The translations under genes and the position numbers were made by a program. This document shows, one piece after another, positions 20,530 through 33,619 of a DNA stretch of 64,000 nucleotides. The notes beneath the pieces are model-generated. The model was not told where the DNA came from and searched no databases. It worked only from the letters and a program-made list of their open reading frames with translations. Source of the DNA: Microvelia longipes (taxonomy: Eukaryota; Arthropoda; Insecta; Hemiptera; Veliidae). The stretch lies in NCBI GenBank assembly GCA_018340805.1, contig JACMZG010000008.1, positions 31,469,526 through 31,533,525 on the forward strand, written 5' to 3'. Each line of letters opens with the position of its first letter. Position 1 is the first letter of the stretch.

Positions 20530-21700
20530 ACCTATGGATACGTAGTTGTTATTTTCTTAACTCTTAACTGAGAAAATTAATATTGACTTCATAATTGGCT
20601 CTTTAACTGGAAAATGTTAATGTTGCATTAATCATTATCTCTTTAACTAAAGAATAAGTTAGTATACTAAGAAGTTAATGATAACTTTTGAATGCCATTT
20701 ATAATATTTTTCTGGTGAAATTTAACGGTAAAAAAATGTAACAGTCCTCACCACCATTTCTTTCACTGAAGGGAATCACCCCCTGGATAGTAATGGATAA
20801 TCGCGTTTCTGTAAGATCAATAATTTTATTTTTATTTTTGTTGTTCGTCGATGTATAATGACGAACTAATAATTAAAGAAATGAAGAACATACAACAAAT
20901 CGTAATCGTTACGTATTGGTAATTGACTAAAATTGTATTATTGTAACAATTCGAATAAATAACGTGTCTATTATTTACTATGAACTCTATATCCTATTGT
21001 CATTTCTTTGTTACCGACTCGATATAATTATATTTTTCTTACGAAAACCTTTTTCTTGATATTATGTAAAAGAATTAGATCTTATTCAATATCAGATAGT
21101 GAAGAGTTTAGATGAAGTGTGTAGAGTACACATAGCACGTATCTTTGCGCCAGACGAAACTTTCTTATATTTTTTAAAAATATCTTATATGAAGTTATTT
21201 CTAGATGTGTGTGAGAATAAAGTTAAGCGGCGATAATCCGTTCTAGATTAATCGTTTCCTAGTTTGATTTGAAGTTAATACTACGCCTGTAATTTAAAAT
21301 ATTATTAAAAATCCAGGAAAATTTCTTTACTGAAAATTATTATTGTAGTTTAAAAATCGTTAGCTGTCACTCCAGTGCTATAGTAAGTTAAACTCAATTT
21401 AGGTTTTTAGTAAGTTTTGACATGGTATGTATCACATTTAGAAGTAGCAATAGGTTAGCCAGAACACAGCTTTATCTTGAAACCCTTGAAATTAAAAGTT
21501 ATAATATGTGAAGTGTGTTAGATTAGATCATTATTCAGGCTTTTAGATTAAAATAACCTGTTAAGTCTCTGATCTCTCTAGAAGAGAGGTTAGAGGATTA
21601 GACATCTCTTCCAATTAATGAATTTGTTAGAAGTAGTACCTATAGTTAAAAAATCTTGCGAGAAAAGTTAAAGAAGTTGATCCATTGTTTTAAGAAGGTA
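20530..21700. other. AT-rich intergenic DNA
   Basis: Nothing recognisable apart from short runs; no gene supported. Confidence 0.35.
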
Positions 21701-21972
21701 CAATGGATTACAATAAGGCCGTTGTTGGCCTGAGTCTGGTTTATAAGAAGTGGCCGTATCCAAGAAATGTGCAACCAAAAACCATCCAAGAAATGGCGAT
21801 ACTAAATAAAACCTCGCTCAATACTCAACCTCGTTCAATAGTACTCGCTCAATACAACCAAACACTATCAAAGAAATGGCGATTCTATGCTTCTCTTCAA
21901 CTCGTACGGTTCAACTCGTATGGTTGGATACTTTTAGTTTTAACAGTATCAAAGAATGGTTTGTGGAGCTAG
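21679..21972 (+). other. unrecognised 89-codon open frame with internal repeats
   Basis: The frame from 21703 is built from repeated blocks (ATCCAAGAAATG, ATCAAAGAAATGGCGAT, CTCGCTCAATAC) and preceded by an inverted repeat ATCCATTGT/ACAATGGAT. No signal peptide, domain or splice context. More likely a decayed repeat than a gene. Confidence 0.2.
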
Positions 21973-22319
21973 AAACACTTTTATAAATTAATATAAACAT
22001 TAACTCAAGTCGTATTATGGCCCTACTAATAGGTACTGCAATGATAGTAATATAGTAACATACTACATGAGGCTGACATAGTACTCCTAATAGTAAGATC
22101 ATTAAATAAGACGAAAATTATTCCAGCTTGATCATCAACAATTATTCTTTTGAAACGCATACATCTTACTCTAAATTAAGATTAAGTATATAAGTAAGCT
22201 ATTAATAAACTTAACCTCAGATGGTAAAAGCAGACTAGTATTCTGCAAAACATGGGAGTGTTGCGGGAGTTGTCTACTGTACTTCTTTATACAATTTGCT
22301 TAAATATAATAATAATAAT

Positions 22320-22530
22320 AATGCCCGTTTAGGGCATTGCGGCTCATCAGGGATAACCCTGCAGGAACCAGGTGATATGGAAACCGTTATGCTCCAAGTG
22401 TAATCAAAAGTTGGCTACAATTTATCGCACAATAATCTTATAAACTAAGAGCGTATATAATAGATATAATATTTGTTGTGTCAAAGGTCAGTATAATAAC
22501 TGACACCTTAAAGACCTCGATCACGGAGGC
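22320..22530 (-). mobile_element. SINE-like element, copy 1
   Basis: ATGCCCGTTTAGGGCATTGCGGCTCATCAGGG...AACCCTGCAGGAACC at the left and CCTCGATCACGGAGGCGGC at the right. It shares both ends with the element at 25253-25457. The minus-strand right end starts GCCGCCTCCGTGATCGAGG, a tRNA-like head. Confidence 0.55.
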
Positions 22531-22549
22531 GGCTGCTTAAATATTAAAT

Positions 22550-23620
22550 TATTAAAATAGTTACTTCAGTCTTTTGGTAGAACTAAAGAAAATTAATTAG
22601 AAAATGAAACAAGTTCAAATAAATTCTAGAAATGCAAGGAGAAGTTTTAATAAAATTTAATTTTCTCTGTACTTGGAAAATGTAAATAATAAAAGTAAAT
22701 AAAACTTTTAATCTTCAAATAAATAATGCCAAATTATTATTAAACATTTTTTTGTTATAAACTTCAACCTCACGACTGAGCATTAAATACACTGATATCC
22801 TGTATAATTTAAGAATCCTGTCCAAAATTTATGTCTCAATAAAAAAGGGTCAAGTTAGCAAAAGTTACAGATAAGATACGATTACAGCAAAATTAAACTG
22901 GCACGTTCATCCTCCACGATCCTGTCGGCCCTGCCACCTTCATTTTTCATTAAAATCCGTCTCAGTACACGATTTTTCTTGCATATGATAGTAAAATCAC
23001 GATTTTTCATCTTTTGATTTCATTCCATGTTAAAAATAAAATAAATCAATTTTGTATTTTAAACTATCAGTCCTGCATTTCACAGCTCAACGTTTTACGG
23101 TTAAATATTTTTATAAAACATGATTGTATTTTTTGTGAGAGTGAGGTTGGTCAGGTAGAGTGTACAGATATTATTAAGGGTGAGAGGACAAGAGCTAGCA
23201 GCAACACTTCCTGAGGGACCAGCCAGCCAAATTTTACATTTATCCTGAACACTTTAATTTTTTTTATATGTTTTACATTATATTACTAAATATTCATTCT
23301 CTTGCAATTCCTCCTTATTTACAGAGTCTTAATGTTGGATTTTTGATAAGGGTTTTATTACCTTTAACTTTTTAATGCACTTGTAGGTCGTTAAGAATAG
23401 CACGTATTACTAGAATCGTCGGAATAGTTCGTAGTGCCCTCTAAGCAACGCTCAGAATTAATTGACCTACAGGTTTAGTTTTTCTTCGTATGCCAAGTTT
23501 TGTTTCTATGAAAGAAAACTTCATAGAAGCGAGAACTGATCAACATAAAAGCGTTAATCAGTTATCATTCGCATACCGTATAGTAAAAACTCCCTGAAGT
23601 ACTCATAGGTATCATAATTA
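22550..23620. other. AT-rich intergenic DNA
   Basis: No gene or repeat family recognised. Confidence 0.35.
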
Positions 23621-23624
23621 ATTT

Positions 23625-24006
23625 ACTTGCATATTGCGCCACTAAGGATGGTTCGAGTGAGCTGAAACCGATCCTATCGTTTCAGATTGCCCACAACTTT
23701 AGTGGACCTTCTGTTTGGCTCACCGTGGCAATTATTGTACTGACTGTTCAGGATAGTAAATTAACCAGAGTGGAAAAATAAGTAGGGGACCTCCTTCCAT
23801 AATACCTCATGATATTCTAGCACAATTGAACCAAACTTATATTGTAGTCATCGACCTATATGTTTAAATATTTACAACAATACTTGTAAATGTGTGCCAT
23901 TTGTGCCACTGTATGCCAAGTTTTGTTTCGATTCAAGAATGTTTTCAAGTTATCGTTCGCTACATTAAATACATACATATACATTAAATACATCATAATA
24001 TGTATA

Positions 24007-24056
<50 letters not shown>

Positions 24057-24130
24057 TAAGACATATATTTTGGTATTAGGAAGCTAAACGAAATCATCCC
24101 CCTCCCCTCACTTCCCACAATCGTCTTTGG
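23625..24130 (+). repeat. family D repeat with (AT)n tract
   Basis: TTGCGCCACTAAGGATGGTTCGAGTGAGCTGAAACCG matches the 16.6-kb copy. It is followed by CCAAGTTTTGTTTCGATTC, an (AT)n tract at 24000-24052 and a C-rich CATCCCCCTCCCCTCACTTCC end. Confidence 0.5.
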
Positions 24131-25250
24131 CTAAAACACACTCTCTTATTTTTTTTAAAAAGTAAATTAAAAAAAATTGGATGCACCCATGTATTTATAA
24201 ATAAATTGTATAAAATATAATATTTTCTCTGTGACCACACACGATAATAACTTCGACCAGAACTTTCTTAATAATTGTTCTTTGATCCTAGATGCAGTAG
24301 ATTATTTTATAAATAATCTTCAATGATTATAAGGAAGAGGATTAAAATTTTAATCAAAAGTACAAGCGCGCGTTTTGCCGGACTCAAGAACTGTGATGTC
24401 ATGAAAGGGAAAGCTGGGTAGTTTATTCAGGAAATTATTAGTACAAAATCAACAACAAAATATATGATAAAAGTTCCTTGGTAGCTTATTACTTTACTTT
24501 GGTTGAATTATTTCGTTTTGGTACGAGTAAATTAGATACTGATGTGCTAGACATTACAATTGACATTATTTTAGTGTTACTATTTAGACCTTTATTATTC
24601 ATATATACCTGTTACACACAATGGTGTAACACTAACATTTATCGTCAATAATTATAATCAATAATAAATTTAAATCTAGTTTGAGAAAATAAAATATACA
24701 CTTGAGCTCATTTGGGTTCGATAATGATACAAAAATGATTTTACAAAACGAATATAAGAGACGTTTTTATCAAACACAAATTATTACGAATGACGACACT
24801 ACAAAATACTGAACTTGTATAATTTCCTGTAGAATGTAATATGAATGTGAATCCTGTATGAATGTGAATTACAGTTATTAGGGTTAATTTGTTATTTGTA
24901 ATATGAAGACATTATGAATAATGATTGCCTCATTAGCATGTATTGAAACCGCTAATAGGAGTTACCAAAAAGTCATGAGAACACTCTAAACGATTGCAGA
25001 TTTTATTACCTAAAATCTATACCTTCTTATAATTAAAGTTAAAATATTTTAATTGACTTGGTATGAGAATAGGTCAGCAAGTGAACCAATATAGACAAGG
25101 CATGAGAAACACCCATCTATTCAATTAATTGGTTAACAATTATAATTAATTGTATTTGTGTTCGCACTTATAACAGCAGGTTTGATCTTCTCAATCATTA
25201 CTGTACTCTACTCTGCAACAGCTTATTTAAATATTAAATTAATGATAAAA
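24130..25250. other. AT-rich intergenic DNA
   Basis: No gene, RNA or repeat family recognised. Confidence 0.35.
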
Positions 25251-25252
25251 TA

Positions 25253-25457
25253 AAATGCCCGTTTTAGGGCCTTTCGGCCCATCAGGGAATTTACCCTGCG
25301 GGAACCACCTCAGGTGGTAGCATCTACTTCACTCTAAGAATTAATTAAAGATGGCGGATTCTTTTTAATACAAATACTATTCATAAAATCTTAGAGCATA
25401 GCCTAGACCTCCGGTGCTGAAATCGAACGCCTTTACGATCACGGCCACGGAGGCAGA
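25253..25457 (-). mobile_element. SINE-like element, copy 2
   Basis: On the minus strand it starts GCCTCCGTGGCCGTGATCG, carries a B-box-like GCGTTCGATTTCAGC, and ends with the GGGCCGAAAGGCCCTAAAACGGGCAT hairpin region. A (TTTA)n run abuts the head. Tentatively a tRNA-derived SINE; the A box is not canonical. Confidence 0.55.
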
Positions 25458-25489
<32 letters not shown>

Positions 25490-25599
25490 AGTACAATACG
25501 GATTAGTATATAAGATTTAAAATATTAGTGCAATATTATATCCTAATATTTTATTTATTTATTAATACTTTTTCTTAGTATACATGAATTGTAATGTGT

Positions 25600-25735
25600 T
25601 ACCGCTGAAAATCCGTCCCTGAAACATTCATTTCAGGTGTTTTTATTCAACACCTCCGGACGGGGCTCCAAGTTTTCTTTCTATATGTGTATGTGTGTGT
25701 ATCATCATCGTAGCACACAGTCATTCTCTAACTCT
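25600..25735 (-). repeat. family A fragment, antisense
   Basis: CCGCTGAAAATCCGTCCCTGAAAC, TTCAGGTGTTTTTATTCAACACCTCCGGA and GTGTGTGTATCATCATCGTAGC. Confidence 0.5.
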
Positions 25736-25924
25736 AAATATATAACATTAAATAAACGTTTAACAGGCCTAGTTATCCATTTATTTAATAAGATTTCAAA
25801 ACAAATAACATTTTGTACTACTGAATAAAATTATGATGACTTTTTAAATGATATTACCAGCATTACTGATTAACATCGACCATTAAAATTCCATGAATAA
25901 GTTTTTAGTTTCTAATAAACTCGG

Positions 25925-26100
25925 ATGGAGCACCAAAGAATGAAACGAATGTGCTCTCTTTTTTTAGAGATGACACGAATGAAACGAAGGTGGTTCTCTT
26001 TTTTAGCGAATTTTCAAAGAAACATGTGAGGTTATGGTCAAGGAGGTGGGACTTACTGTTAAAGAATATATAAATATTTCAGTTTTAAGGTTTATATAAA

Positions 26101-26134
<34 letters not shown>

Positions 26135-26275
26135 TATGTATGTATGTATGAGTGTGTGTGTGTGTGTATGTATTAGCGGGAAAATGCTTTCTAGACGTTT
26201 CTGTGGGACACGATAACTTGTGAACGCATTCTCTGAAACCGTTAATAAAAAAAACATTTCGCCAAAAAACCCTTT
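25925..26275 (+). repeat. family B repeat with short (AT)n tract
   Basis: GAGGTGGGACTTACTGTTAAAGAATATATAAA precedes an AT tract, then TGTGTGTGTGTGTGTATG and GGGACACGATAACTTGTGAACGCATTCTC. The next family B copy follows immediately. Confidence 0.6.
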
Positions 26276-26632
<357 letters not shown>

Positions 26633-26639
26633 TATTAAT

Positions 26640-28960
26640 TACTAATAATTATACTAATTGCTATTATAATTATTACTTGTTTTACTATTATTAATATTTA
26701 GGACGGCCTGAAGACCTGCTTCAAGCAGAATCCTATCATATCCATCATGTGGACACCAAAGTTTATCTAGTATACTACATAATCTTTGGTGGACACCATG
26801 ACTAAAAGTGAATTTACCTTGAAACGTTGATTTCTTTTTTAATTTGATGGCACTACTATTCATTTCTATAGTATTATGTATTTGTAATCAGATTTTTAAA
26901 GAAGTATCCATCATAGTAATTAAAGATTGCAATCGGTTTTTAAAATATGTACTAAGATATTATTAACTATTATTATTAAACTGGTTACAAGAATGAATGC
27001 TAGAAATAGGATACTAGAAGTAGCTGGTATAAAACCTGTTATTAAAAGACCGTTTTACGGTTTCTTTTTTAATTCTTACAAAAATAACAATAAATATTTT
27101 ATATTGCATTCTTAATAACATATTCGCATCGAATGAAATTACTAGTCCAACAAAACATTTCTCGTAGAGAACGAAATTTCAATCCAATCAGAATATTGTA
27201 AACAAAAGTTATTCGTGAGAACGAGGAAGAATTTCCCATGTACTACAAGTACAGTTGATTCTGTTTGTTTAGTATGACTTATTACTACTGAGGTCTTCTG
27301 TATATTGGTGTTTTAGTTCCCAGGACATCCTCCCATACGATGCTCTGAATGAAATGCTACAAATTCCCTACTAACTAATGTCTTGTGAGGTAACAGTAGT
27401 GACTGGCCCAGTTACACAAAAAAATTGTTTTATTTCAAGGCTCATTCTTCTGATTCCCTTTCAAAGTGGAGTAAAAAATCACTATTTTGTCTAAAATAAA
27501 AGAAAAAGCAAGCGATTTTATTTCTTCTGATTCTAAAATACACTTAGAAGACTAATTTCAAATACTGTCAATTACACAAACACCCATTTATTTAGCTTTT
27601 GCTTTTTTTATGTAGTTTAACTTATTTTTATAAAACGATACATAAAGGTCTATGTCGTTAATACTAATCATGATCATGAATTTCCGAAGGCCATGGAGTA
27701 ACTCGGAAAAGAGAAAGATACACTTATTTACTGTAATTAAGAACAAGCTATGCAAGCAGTAATCTTAAACTTCGGTTTTAGAAGTCGTGTAATGAAATAA
27801 TCTGCTTTATTGTAGCAACAAAATGAAACATGAAAATCAATACCTGCAAAGAATAAACTAGATTAAGAGTACAAATTAAATATAATTAAAATGAGTTTAA
27901 AACACGTTTTTTACTTTGTCTAAATAAATTACAATTACTTGTTTTTTAATATTCTAACCATAAAAGAAGCAAATTAGACTTATCTTATTGTTTGAAATGT
28001 ATCTATTTTGGCAAGTTATCCTTGATTCTCGTATACATTTATAGACTTTCATTCAACTTTTTACTCTTATCAATAATTTTTAGCGAAGTTCTAAATGAAA
28101 AATGAGCTTATATAGTTTAAAGAATGTTCGACTATATTTATTGGCAGCAGTTTGATGTATTTAATCAATAATCATAATTATATTTTAATGAAATATAATT
28201 AATGTAATTTTATGTGTTATAATTTAAATAAAAGTATTGGATTAGGTAATACTTGACACTTGTAAGGCTCGTTTTTAGGAATCTATACTTCACTTATACG
28301 TAATATGACAACTTAATTTACTTTGATTATATAGCATAATATAAATTCTTGTGAGATCATCGGTGTTTCTTAATTTTTTTTAACTGTAACTGTATCGAAG
28401 GAATTGACAAATATTTGGGATGCAATCTCAATATTTGTTCATGGACAATTATTTAGTGCATAGTATGTTCAGAAAGCTTAAAAGGTGTGCAGAAAGTAGA
28501 TGATGTCGTCTTGACAGAGAATCTTAACATTTATAGAACTTTGGAAGAAGCAAAAATCTTCTTCTTGTTGTATAACGTCAAGTATTTTGGAGACAGTGTA
28601 ATATGAAGTCATTATCTATCCATTTATACTCTACAACGACTGTTTAGTACATAAAACATTTTTTCACTATTACTCAGCTATAAGAGGTTTGACCCGCATA
28701 TCCTTTATTTCTTAAATTCGTTAATATTGATTGCAACTAGTAAATGAATAGTGTTAAAAAAAAAATTTATTTTACTTTAGCATTGTTAAAAATTTAAGCT
28801 AATGGTAAAAAATAAATGTACTTATAAATTATAAAGATATCTTAGAGTAGACAATTTTTAGCATCCTTCCTAACATATCCCTCCGCTTGCACTTTGATGA
28901 AATAACAATATAGTATGTACTTGTACCGGCGGGCAAAAAGCAGAATATCTCACTTTAAAT
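26640..28960. other. 2.3 kb of AT-rich DNA without supported features
   Basis: Several short open frames on both strands have no recognisable domain and no splice context. Confidence 0.35.
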
Positions 28961-28974
28961 TGCTATTAATTTAG

Positions 28975-29026
28975 GCCAGAAGGAGGAATATGGTGTGAAC
29001 ATGTTCCTAAAGAAGCTAAGCTCTAA
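28975..29026 (+). CDS. candidate terminal exon, family unknown
   Basis: After TAATTTAG, one base completes a codon and 16 codons follow (PEGGIWCEHVPKEAKL) before TAA. An AATAAA occurs about 170 nt downstream. It is GC-richer than its surroundings and reads like protein, but no partner exon is apparent and the acceptor is weak. It could also be a relic. Confidence 0.2.
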
Positions 29027-29239
29027 AGAAGAAAACGGATAACTTAAATTTCATTAAAAGTAAACTATAATTAAAAGAATACAAATAATACAATACAGTT
29101 TTATAGTTCTCAAATTTTTTATATTAGTAATTTAAATTACATTACTTAATCTCAATTAAATTTAATTAATATGAAGAGATATAAAGCAGAATAAAATTTG
29201 TTAAAGGTATAAAAATATGAATAACAAGTTATATTATGG

Positions 29240-29440
29240 GCGTTGGTCCAGATGGTTTTGAGTCGATGTCCGGTTTGGTGTCCAGTTTTTACGTACTCGG
29301 TGTCCAGTACGTAACCTGGCTTGGTGACAAGTCCACCCCCTGGTCATGTGTTGTTACCTGGTCAGTGTTTGTATTCATAGCGAGGTTCAACTTTCATCCG
29401 TGACCCCTGGGGCGCTGGACCCTCCAGCGCATCAACTTCT
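29240..29440. other. GC-richer island with a perfect 8-bp hairpin
   Basis: Contains three GTGTCC(A/G)GT repeats (GTCCGGTTTGG, GTGTCCAGTTTTTACG, GTGTCCAGTACG) and ends with GCGCTGGA-CCC-TCCAGCGC at 29412-29430. Not similar to the other families here. Nature unknown; a transposon end is possible. Confidence 0.35.
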
Positions 29441-30420
29441 CATTTCCTTATTACAAGATATTTTTTATATTTAATCTAAACTACTGTCCAGTTCAAGTTA
29501 AAATAATAGAAGCTACACATGTCGATCGTTGCAATCAAACATAGCACTGCACGTATGAACAATCTATTCATATTGTTCAGATACATATAATGAAATAAAT
29601 AACTTGTAAATCATTCAATTCTTAAGCGTATACTTTACAAGCCATCCATTGACATATATACTGTTAATTATTTGAGAACAGGCAACGAGCTATATGCCTT
29701 TACCTCCTACACCTCGTCAACTTTATTTCATATAAACTCTTAGTTTCGTTATTATTATTACATCATAATATTATAATTTTTACTGCACTCTCTGTGGTTG
29801 ACTCCAATTTAAGTTTTATAAGATATAAGGTGATTAAATTTAAATAAAATAAAACTCAATTATAATGTAAATAACTTAAACGGAACTTATATTCCTTCTT
29901 TTAATTTTGTCAGATGTTTTTTCTTTTGTATCCATACCATTCCTTAATATCAGTCTGGGGGATTCTCATAATTAAATAATAAAAGAAGTTATCACAAAAT
30001 ATATACACGCTTGCCCAACTATTTAATAATAAAAACTTTAATGGATCACGAACCACAGTCCTATAAAGGCTAAAAAGAGCTGGCTAAAGACGTAATATTT
30101 TTTTTTAAAGTTAGTAAGTGGTACTGATAGACCTGTTAAAGAATGTATGCAATGCCCTTTATTTAGGAAGAAACTACTTGTAACTTATCAAGCACCGTTT
30201 TATTAAGCGCCAAATAATAAGACCTTTTTGATAAAGAAAAGTTTTGCTAGAGAGAGAGGTATTAAAACAGTTCTGTATAATAGTGCTTAGTTTCGGCAGT
30301 ATTTTTAGACCCTATACTTTTCGAGGTAATGATTAAACTCTTATTATTCGTATGTCCCAGCCATAATTAATATTATTCAGAAGTTGTCCTTATTTAAGAC
30401 AGTCAAAGCGAAGCAAATTT
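29440..30420. other. AT-rich intergenic DNA
   Basis: No gene or repeat recognised. Confidence 0.35.
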
Positions 30421-30469
30421 TTAGCGTCACAAAAATCAGACTAATGTACTGTCTACTAAAATTTCGAAA

Positions 30470-30715
30470 TTGTTGAAATTTTAATACAAGTACATCCATG
30501 AATTTTGGCGGATGATTCAAATTTAGCAGCATCGAGCGTAGTCAGTGCCAGGATAGGTGACTTTTATAATTTGAAACGGCTGAGGACGAGCGAAGTGAGT
30601 TCGAAGACGTATTGCAGTATAAATTTAACGACTAATGTATTCTGAGGAATAAGCATAGCGAATCATTCAATGTGATGAGAAAAAGTTTTGAGGTACCCCG
30701 TACCCGATTTTTTTG
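30470..30715 (-). repeat. family A repeat, antisense 5' part
   Basis: AGCAGCATCGAGCGTAGTCAGTG, GAGGACGAGCGAAGTGAGTTCGAAGACG, a second degenerate module, and GAGGTACCCCGTACCCGATTTTTTT. Confidence 0.7.
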
Positions 30716-31064
30716 TTTGCTGCGGTTGAAAAAGTTGATGAGTAAACTTTATTATAAAAAGCTCTCAACAACATGCTTTAAAAAATACTGCTTCATGGAA
30801 TGTTTTTATGTGGTTGGTGGATTCGTTAGTGATAGTAATTAGAAAGAGGAGGTGATAGATCACCAAGCAAGTAGGCTACGTTGTTGGGCCATTTATGCTC
30901 ATTCTCTTAGAAAGGAAATAGATGCACCTAATGAGTTCTAGTACTGGGATTTTTCCTGTCTAATTCAAAGAAACTTTACAATAAGTTTAAATAGCTTTAA
31001 CTAGGGTCAACACGCGCTCACTCACAGACCAAGGTTTCCTCCTCTTGAAACCATAGACAAAATA

Positions 31065-31325
31065 TATTTTATCATGGCTACTATTGAGGGTCTTAAATTT
31101 AGCCTAAACCCAGGTTTATTTAGGGTTAGGGTTCTATTACGAGTACCTGACATGGCATCGGCTTGAAACCATCGACTTATCGTCTCTTTCGAAAGACAGC
31201 ACATAAAAGGATTACAATTCCTTTCATAAAAATTCTAGAGGCCCCGAACAATATTGAACCTGAACTGTCTGGGTGACAGGTGTACTTGCTAACAATTATA
31301 TCACATTTGTGGAGGTGATAATAAT
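31065..31325 (-). mobile_element. tRNA-derived SINE, antisense copy
   Basis: The reverse complement matches the 12.2-kb SINE in order: B-box region with GTTCAATATTG, GGGGCCTCTAGAATTTTTATGA, TCTTTCGAAAGAGACGATAAG, ATGTCAGGTACTCGTAATAGA and GACCCTCAATAGTAG. More diverged than the 12.2-kb copy. Confidence 0.7.
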
Positions 31326-31329
31326 AATA

Positions 31330-32335
31330 ATTCGGTAATTGTTACTAGTGGCTACATTGAATAAAAAATAACTACCAATAAATGTAGTAAAAAAACCAAA
31401 CATGACATACATTAACACTAAGAAATCTTATAAGTAATAATCGGTTTATGCTGGTTTTAATGGTTGTTGGTGATTAGTTAGTTAATTAGTAAGGTAATGG
31501 TTAAGAGGACCCTAGTAGTGGTTAATGTGGTATTTAAAATCCAAAGAGGCTGAAAATAGTGAGGGGAGGGGTCCAAGGAAATACAAGCAAATTAAGCAAC
31601 TCTCCTCTTTACACCTCTGTCATCATCTCCTTCTTTCCACCCCCAACATTATCATTGCATTTCCAAATTTATAAAAATAAAATGAATAGACAGATATTGA
31701 ATGATTTTACAAATCCACCATATCATAAAACTCATTACAGCGATATTGTACACCTCGTATTAAATACTAATTGAACATTGAATATTACCTTTCACTTCAT
31801 GCCTACTTGCATTGAAATCATAATTTAGGTTATTATTATAAAAACTGATAAGTGGAATAATAGGATAAATAAATAATAAAATCAATATTGGATTTCATAA
31901 AAATTACAAAGCCTTTTAAATAATAAATAGGGAGCATAAAAAATTTGCTACTAAGTTTACTGTAAAATATATTTATTATATTATGAACCCATAAAAAACT
32001 ATGCAAGCTGATTTATGCGTTACCATTTTTGGATTAAACTACAACAAATTGGATTTTGTGTGGAAAAATTTATTATCTTAGCACCTATTATAGTAAATAT
32101 GAGTACCTGTACTAGGTTATATTATAGGCTAATAAGAGTGTAATAAAATATAAATAAATAATAACAAGACTCTTAAATGCAGGTATATAAAATAAAATAA
32201 CATATTGGCCTTCCATTGGAGTATCTATTCAACTTTTATCTCTTATATTTAATTTGAATCTTGGTATTTACAAATTAGAAATGCATAACTAACGTAGTGT
32301 ACAGCTCGAATTAAAAATAATAATTATTTTATTAG
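31330..32335. other. AT-rich intergenic DNA
   Basis: No gene supported; short open frames lack recognisable features. Confidence 0.35.
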
Positions 32336-32344
32336 TAATTTAAT

Positions 32345-32860
32345 TACCTTGGATTCGGGGTACCCTAAAACTTTTCCTCATCACATTGGATTCGCTCTTC
32401 CTCACTGCTTCAGATTCGTTACGCTTATCCTCACTGCTTTGGATTCGCTTCACTCGTCCTTAGAAAATAAAAATTGCCAAATTTATTTTGTAAAAAGTCT
32501 GCGTTTTACAAAACACTTAGCTTGTTCTCAGATTGTAAGTGCATTCGTTTTATTTCCAGCAGCCACCCATCCAAATTGTGACCTCGATCGATACCACTTA
32601 ACCATTATGATCCAATCAAAACCGCAGATATACTTGCCGTAATGAAATTAAACTGAGTGTACTTATTTATTACGTAAAAGGACCCTCTTGTACCTAATTT
32701 TAACTCAAACACATTTTATGATTTTTTAAATCGTTTGCTTAGCCATCGTTGCCGGTAAATTATGTCAACATCAAAAAAATATTTCAGGTAGCACAACTAG
32801 ACCAAAAATATTTGTTTTTGTACTAAGTTTCAACTCTCTAGTATAAACACACATACACAG
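32345..32860 (+). repeat. family A repeat, sense, interrupted by the jockey-like element
   Basis: GGGTACCCTAAAACTTTTCCTCATCACATTGG, three TTCGCT modules, CAGCAGCCACCCATCC, then AGTTTCAACTCTCTAGTATAAACACAC, where similarity stops. The open frame through it is a by-product of the repeat. Confidence 0.65.
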
Positions 32861-32889
32861 AAATATTTATTATTACTATTTATTTTTAT

Positions 32890-33612
32890 AATTTCCTTTT
32901 AAAGGGCAGAGTATTTGAAATCTCGCCTTTAATGGTTCTTGATGCAAACCCGGGAATAATGTTATTGGTGTTACCGCCGGATGCAACGGGTTTTATAATA
33001 TTCAAGAAGAATATTTATTTATTTGACAAAAACAGCCTGACACACGACTATAACACAAAAAATAAAGACGCTCTGGTCATACCAGCCCACAGACTAAAAA
33101 AATCAGAAGTTGGTCATAACATACTAGGCATTAAATACTTTAATAGTCAAGGAAAAGACATTCAAGAATTGCCTGAAAAACCCTTTAAAAAGTATATTAA
33201 GGAATATCTTATAGAAAATCCTTTCTATACTCATCAGGAGTTTGTCAATAGGTCTCTCAAGTCTAAGAAATGATTGCTGTGTTTCAATATACACATATAT
33301 TTTATTTAATGTTATTAGTTGTTTTAAATCTATTGTTCATTTATGTTAAATGTTGTATATAATAGTAAGTAAGCTTGGTATTAATTTTAAGTTCATTTAT
33401 TGATACTATCCTTAATTTTAATTATTTGTTTGAATATTTATTTCATTTATTTATTTTATATTATTTTTTTTTAAATTAGTTATTTTCACTACCTAAATAT
33501 TAAGTGCAAATGAATAATTTTCTGTTCAAAATCAAAAAAAATGACAATATCCTAAGTTTTATGACTTGTAAAACATGATGGAAATAAAGGCTATTTATTT
33601 ATTTATTTATTG
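32890..33612 (+). mobile_element. 5'-truncated jockey-like non-LTR retrotransposon
   Basis: An open C-terminal part of ORF2 is followed by a 340-nt 3' UTR ending GGAAATAAAGGCTATTTATTTATTTATTTATT, the usual tail of insect jockey/CR1-group elements. The element interrupts a family-A repeat whose left part ends near 32860. Target-site duplications cannot be defined because both flanks are TTTATT-rich. Confidence 0.75.
32932..33273 (+). pseudogene. reverse transcriptase C-terminus (jockey-like ORF2 fragment)
   Basis: The 113-codon frame contains the conserved tail of jockey-type RT proteins: THDYNTKNKD (family form H-x-YNTR-x-K), a PAHRLKKSE segment, GIKYFNS...ELPEKPFKKYIKEYL and a final PFYTHQEFV before TGA. 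The first 25 or so residues do not match and may be frameshifted. The RT core with its catalytic YxDD motif is absent, so the fragment is inactive. Confidence 0.75.
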
Positions 33613-33619
33613 AACGAAG

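Noticed and set aside
32349..32642. 97-codon frame on the plus strand
   Set aside because: Entirely inside a family A repeat; the corresponding frames in other copies are closed.
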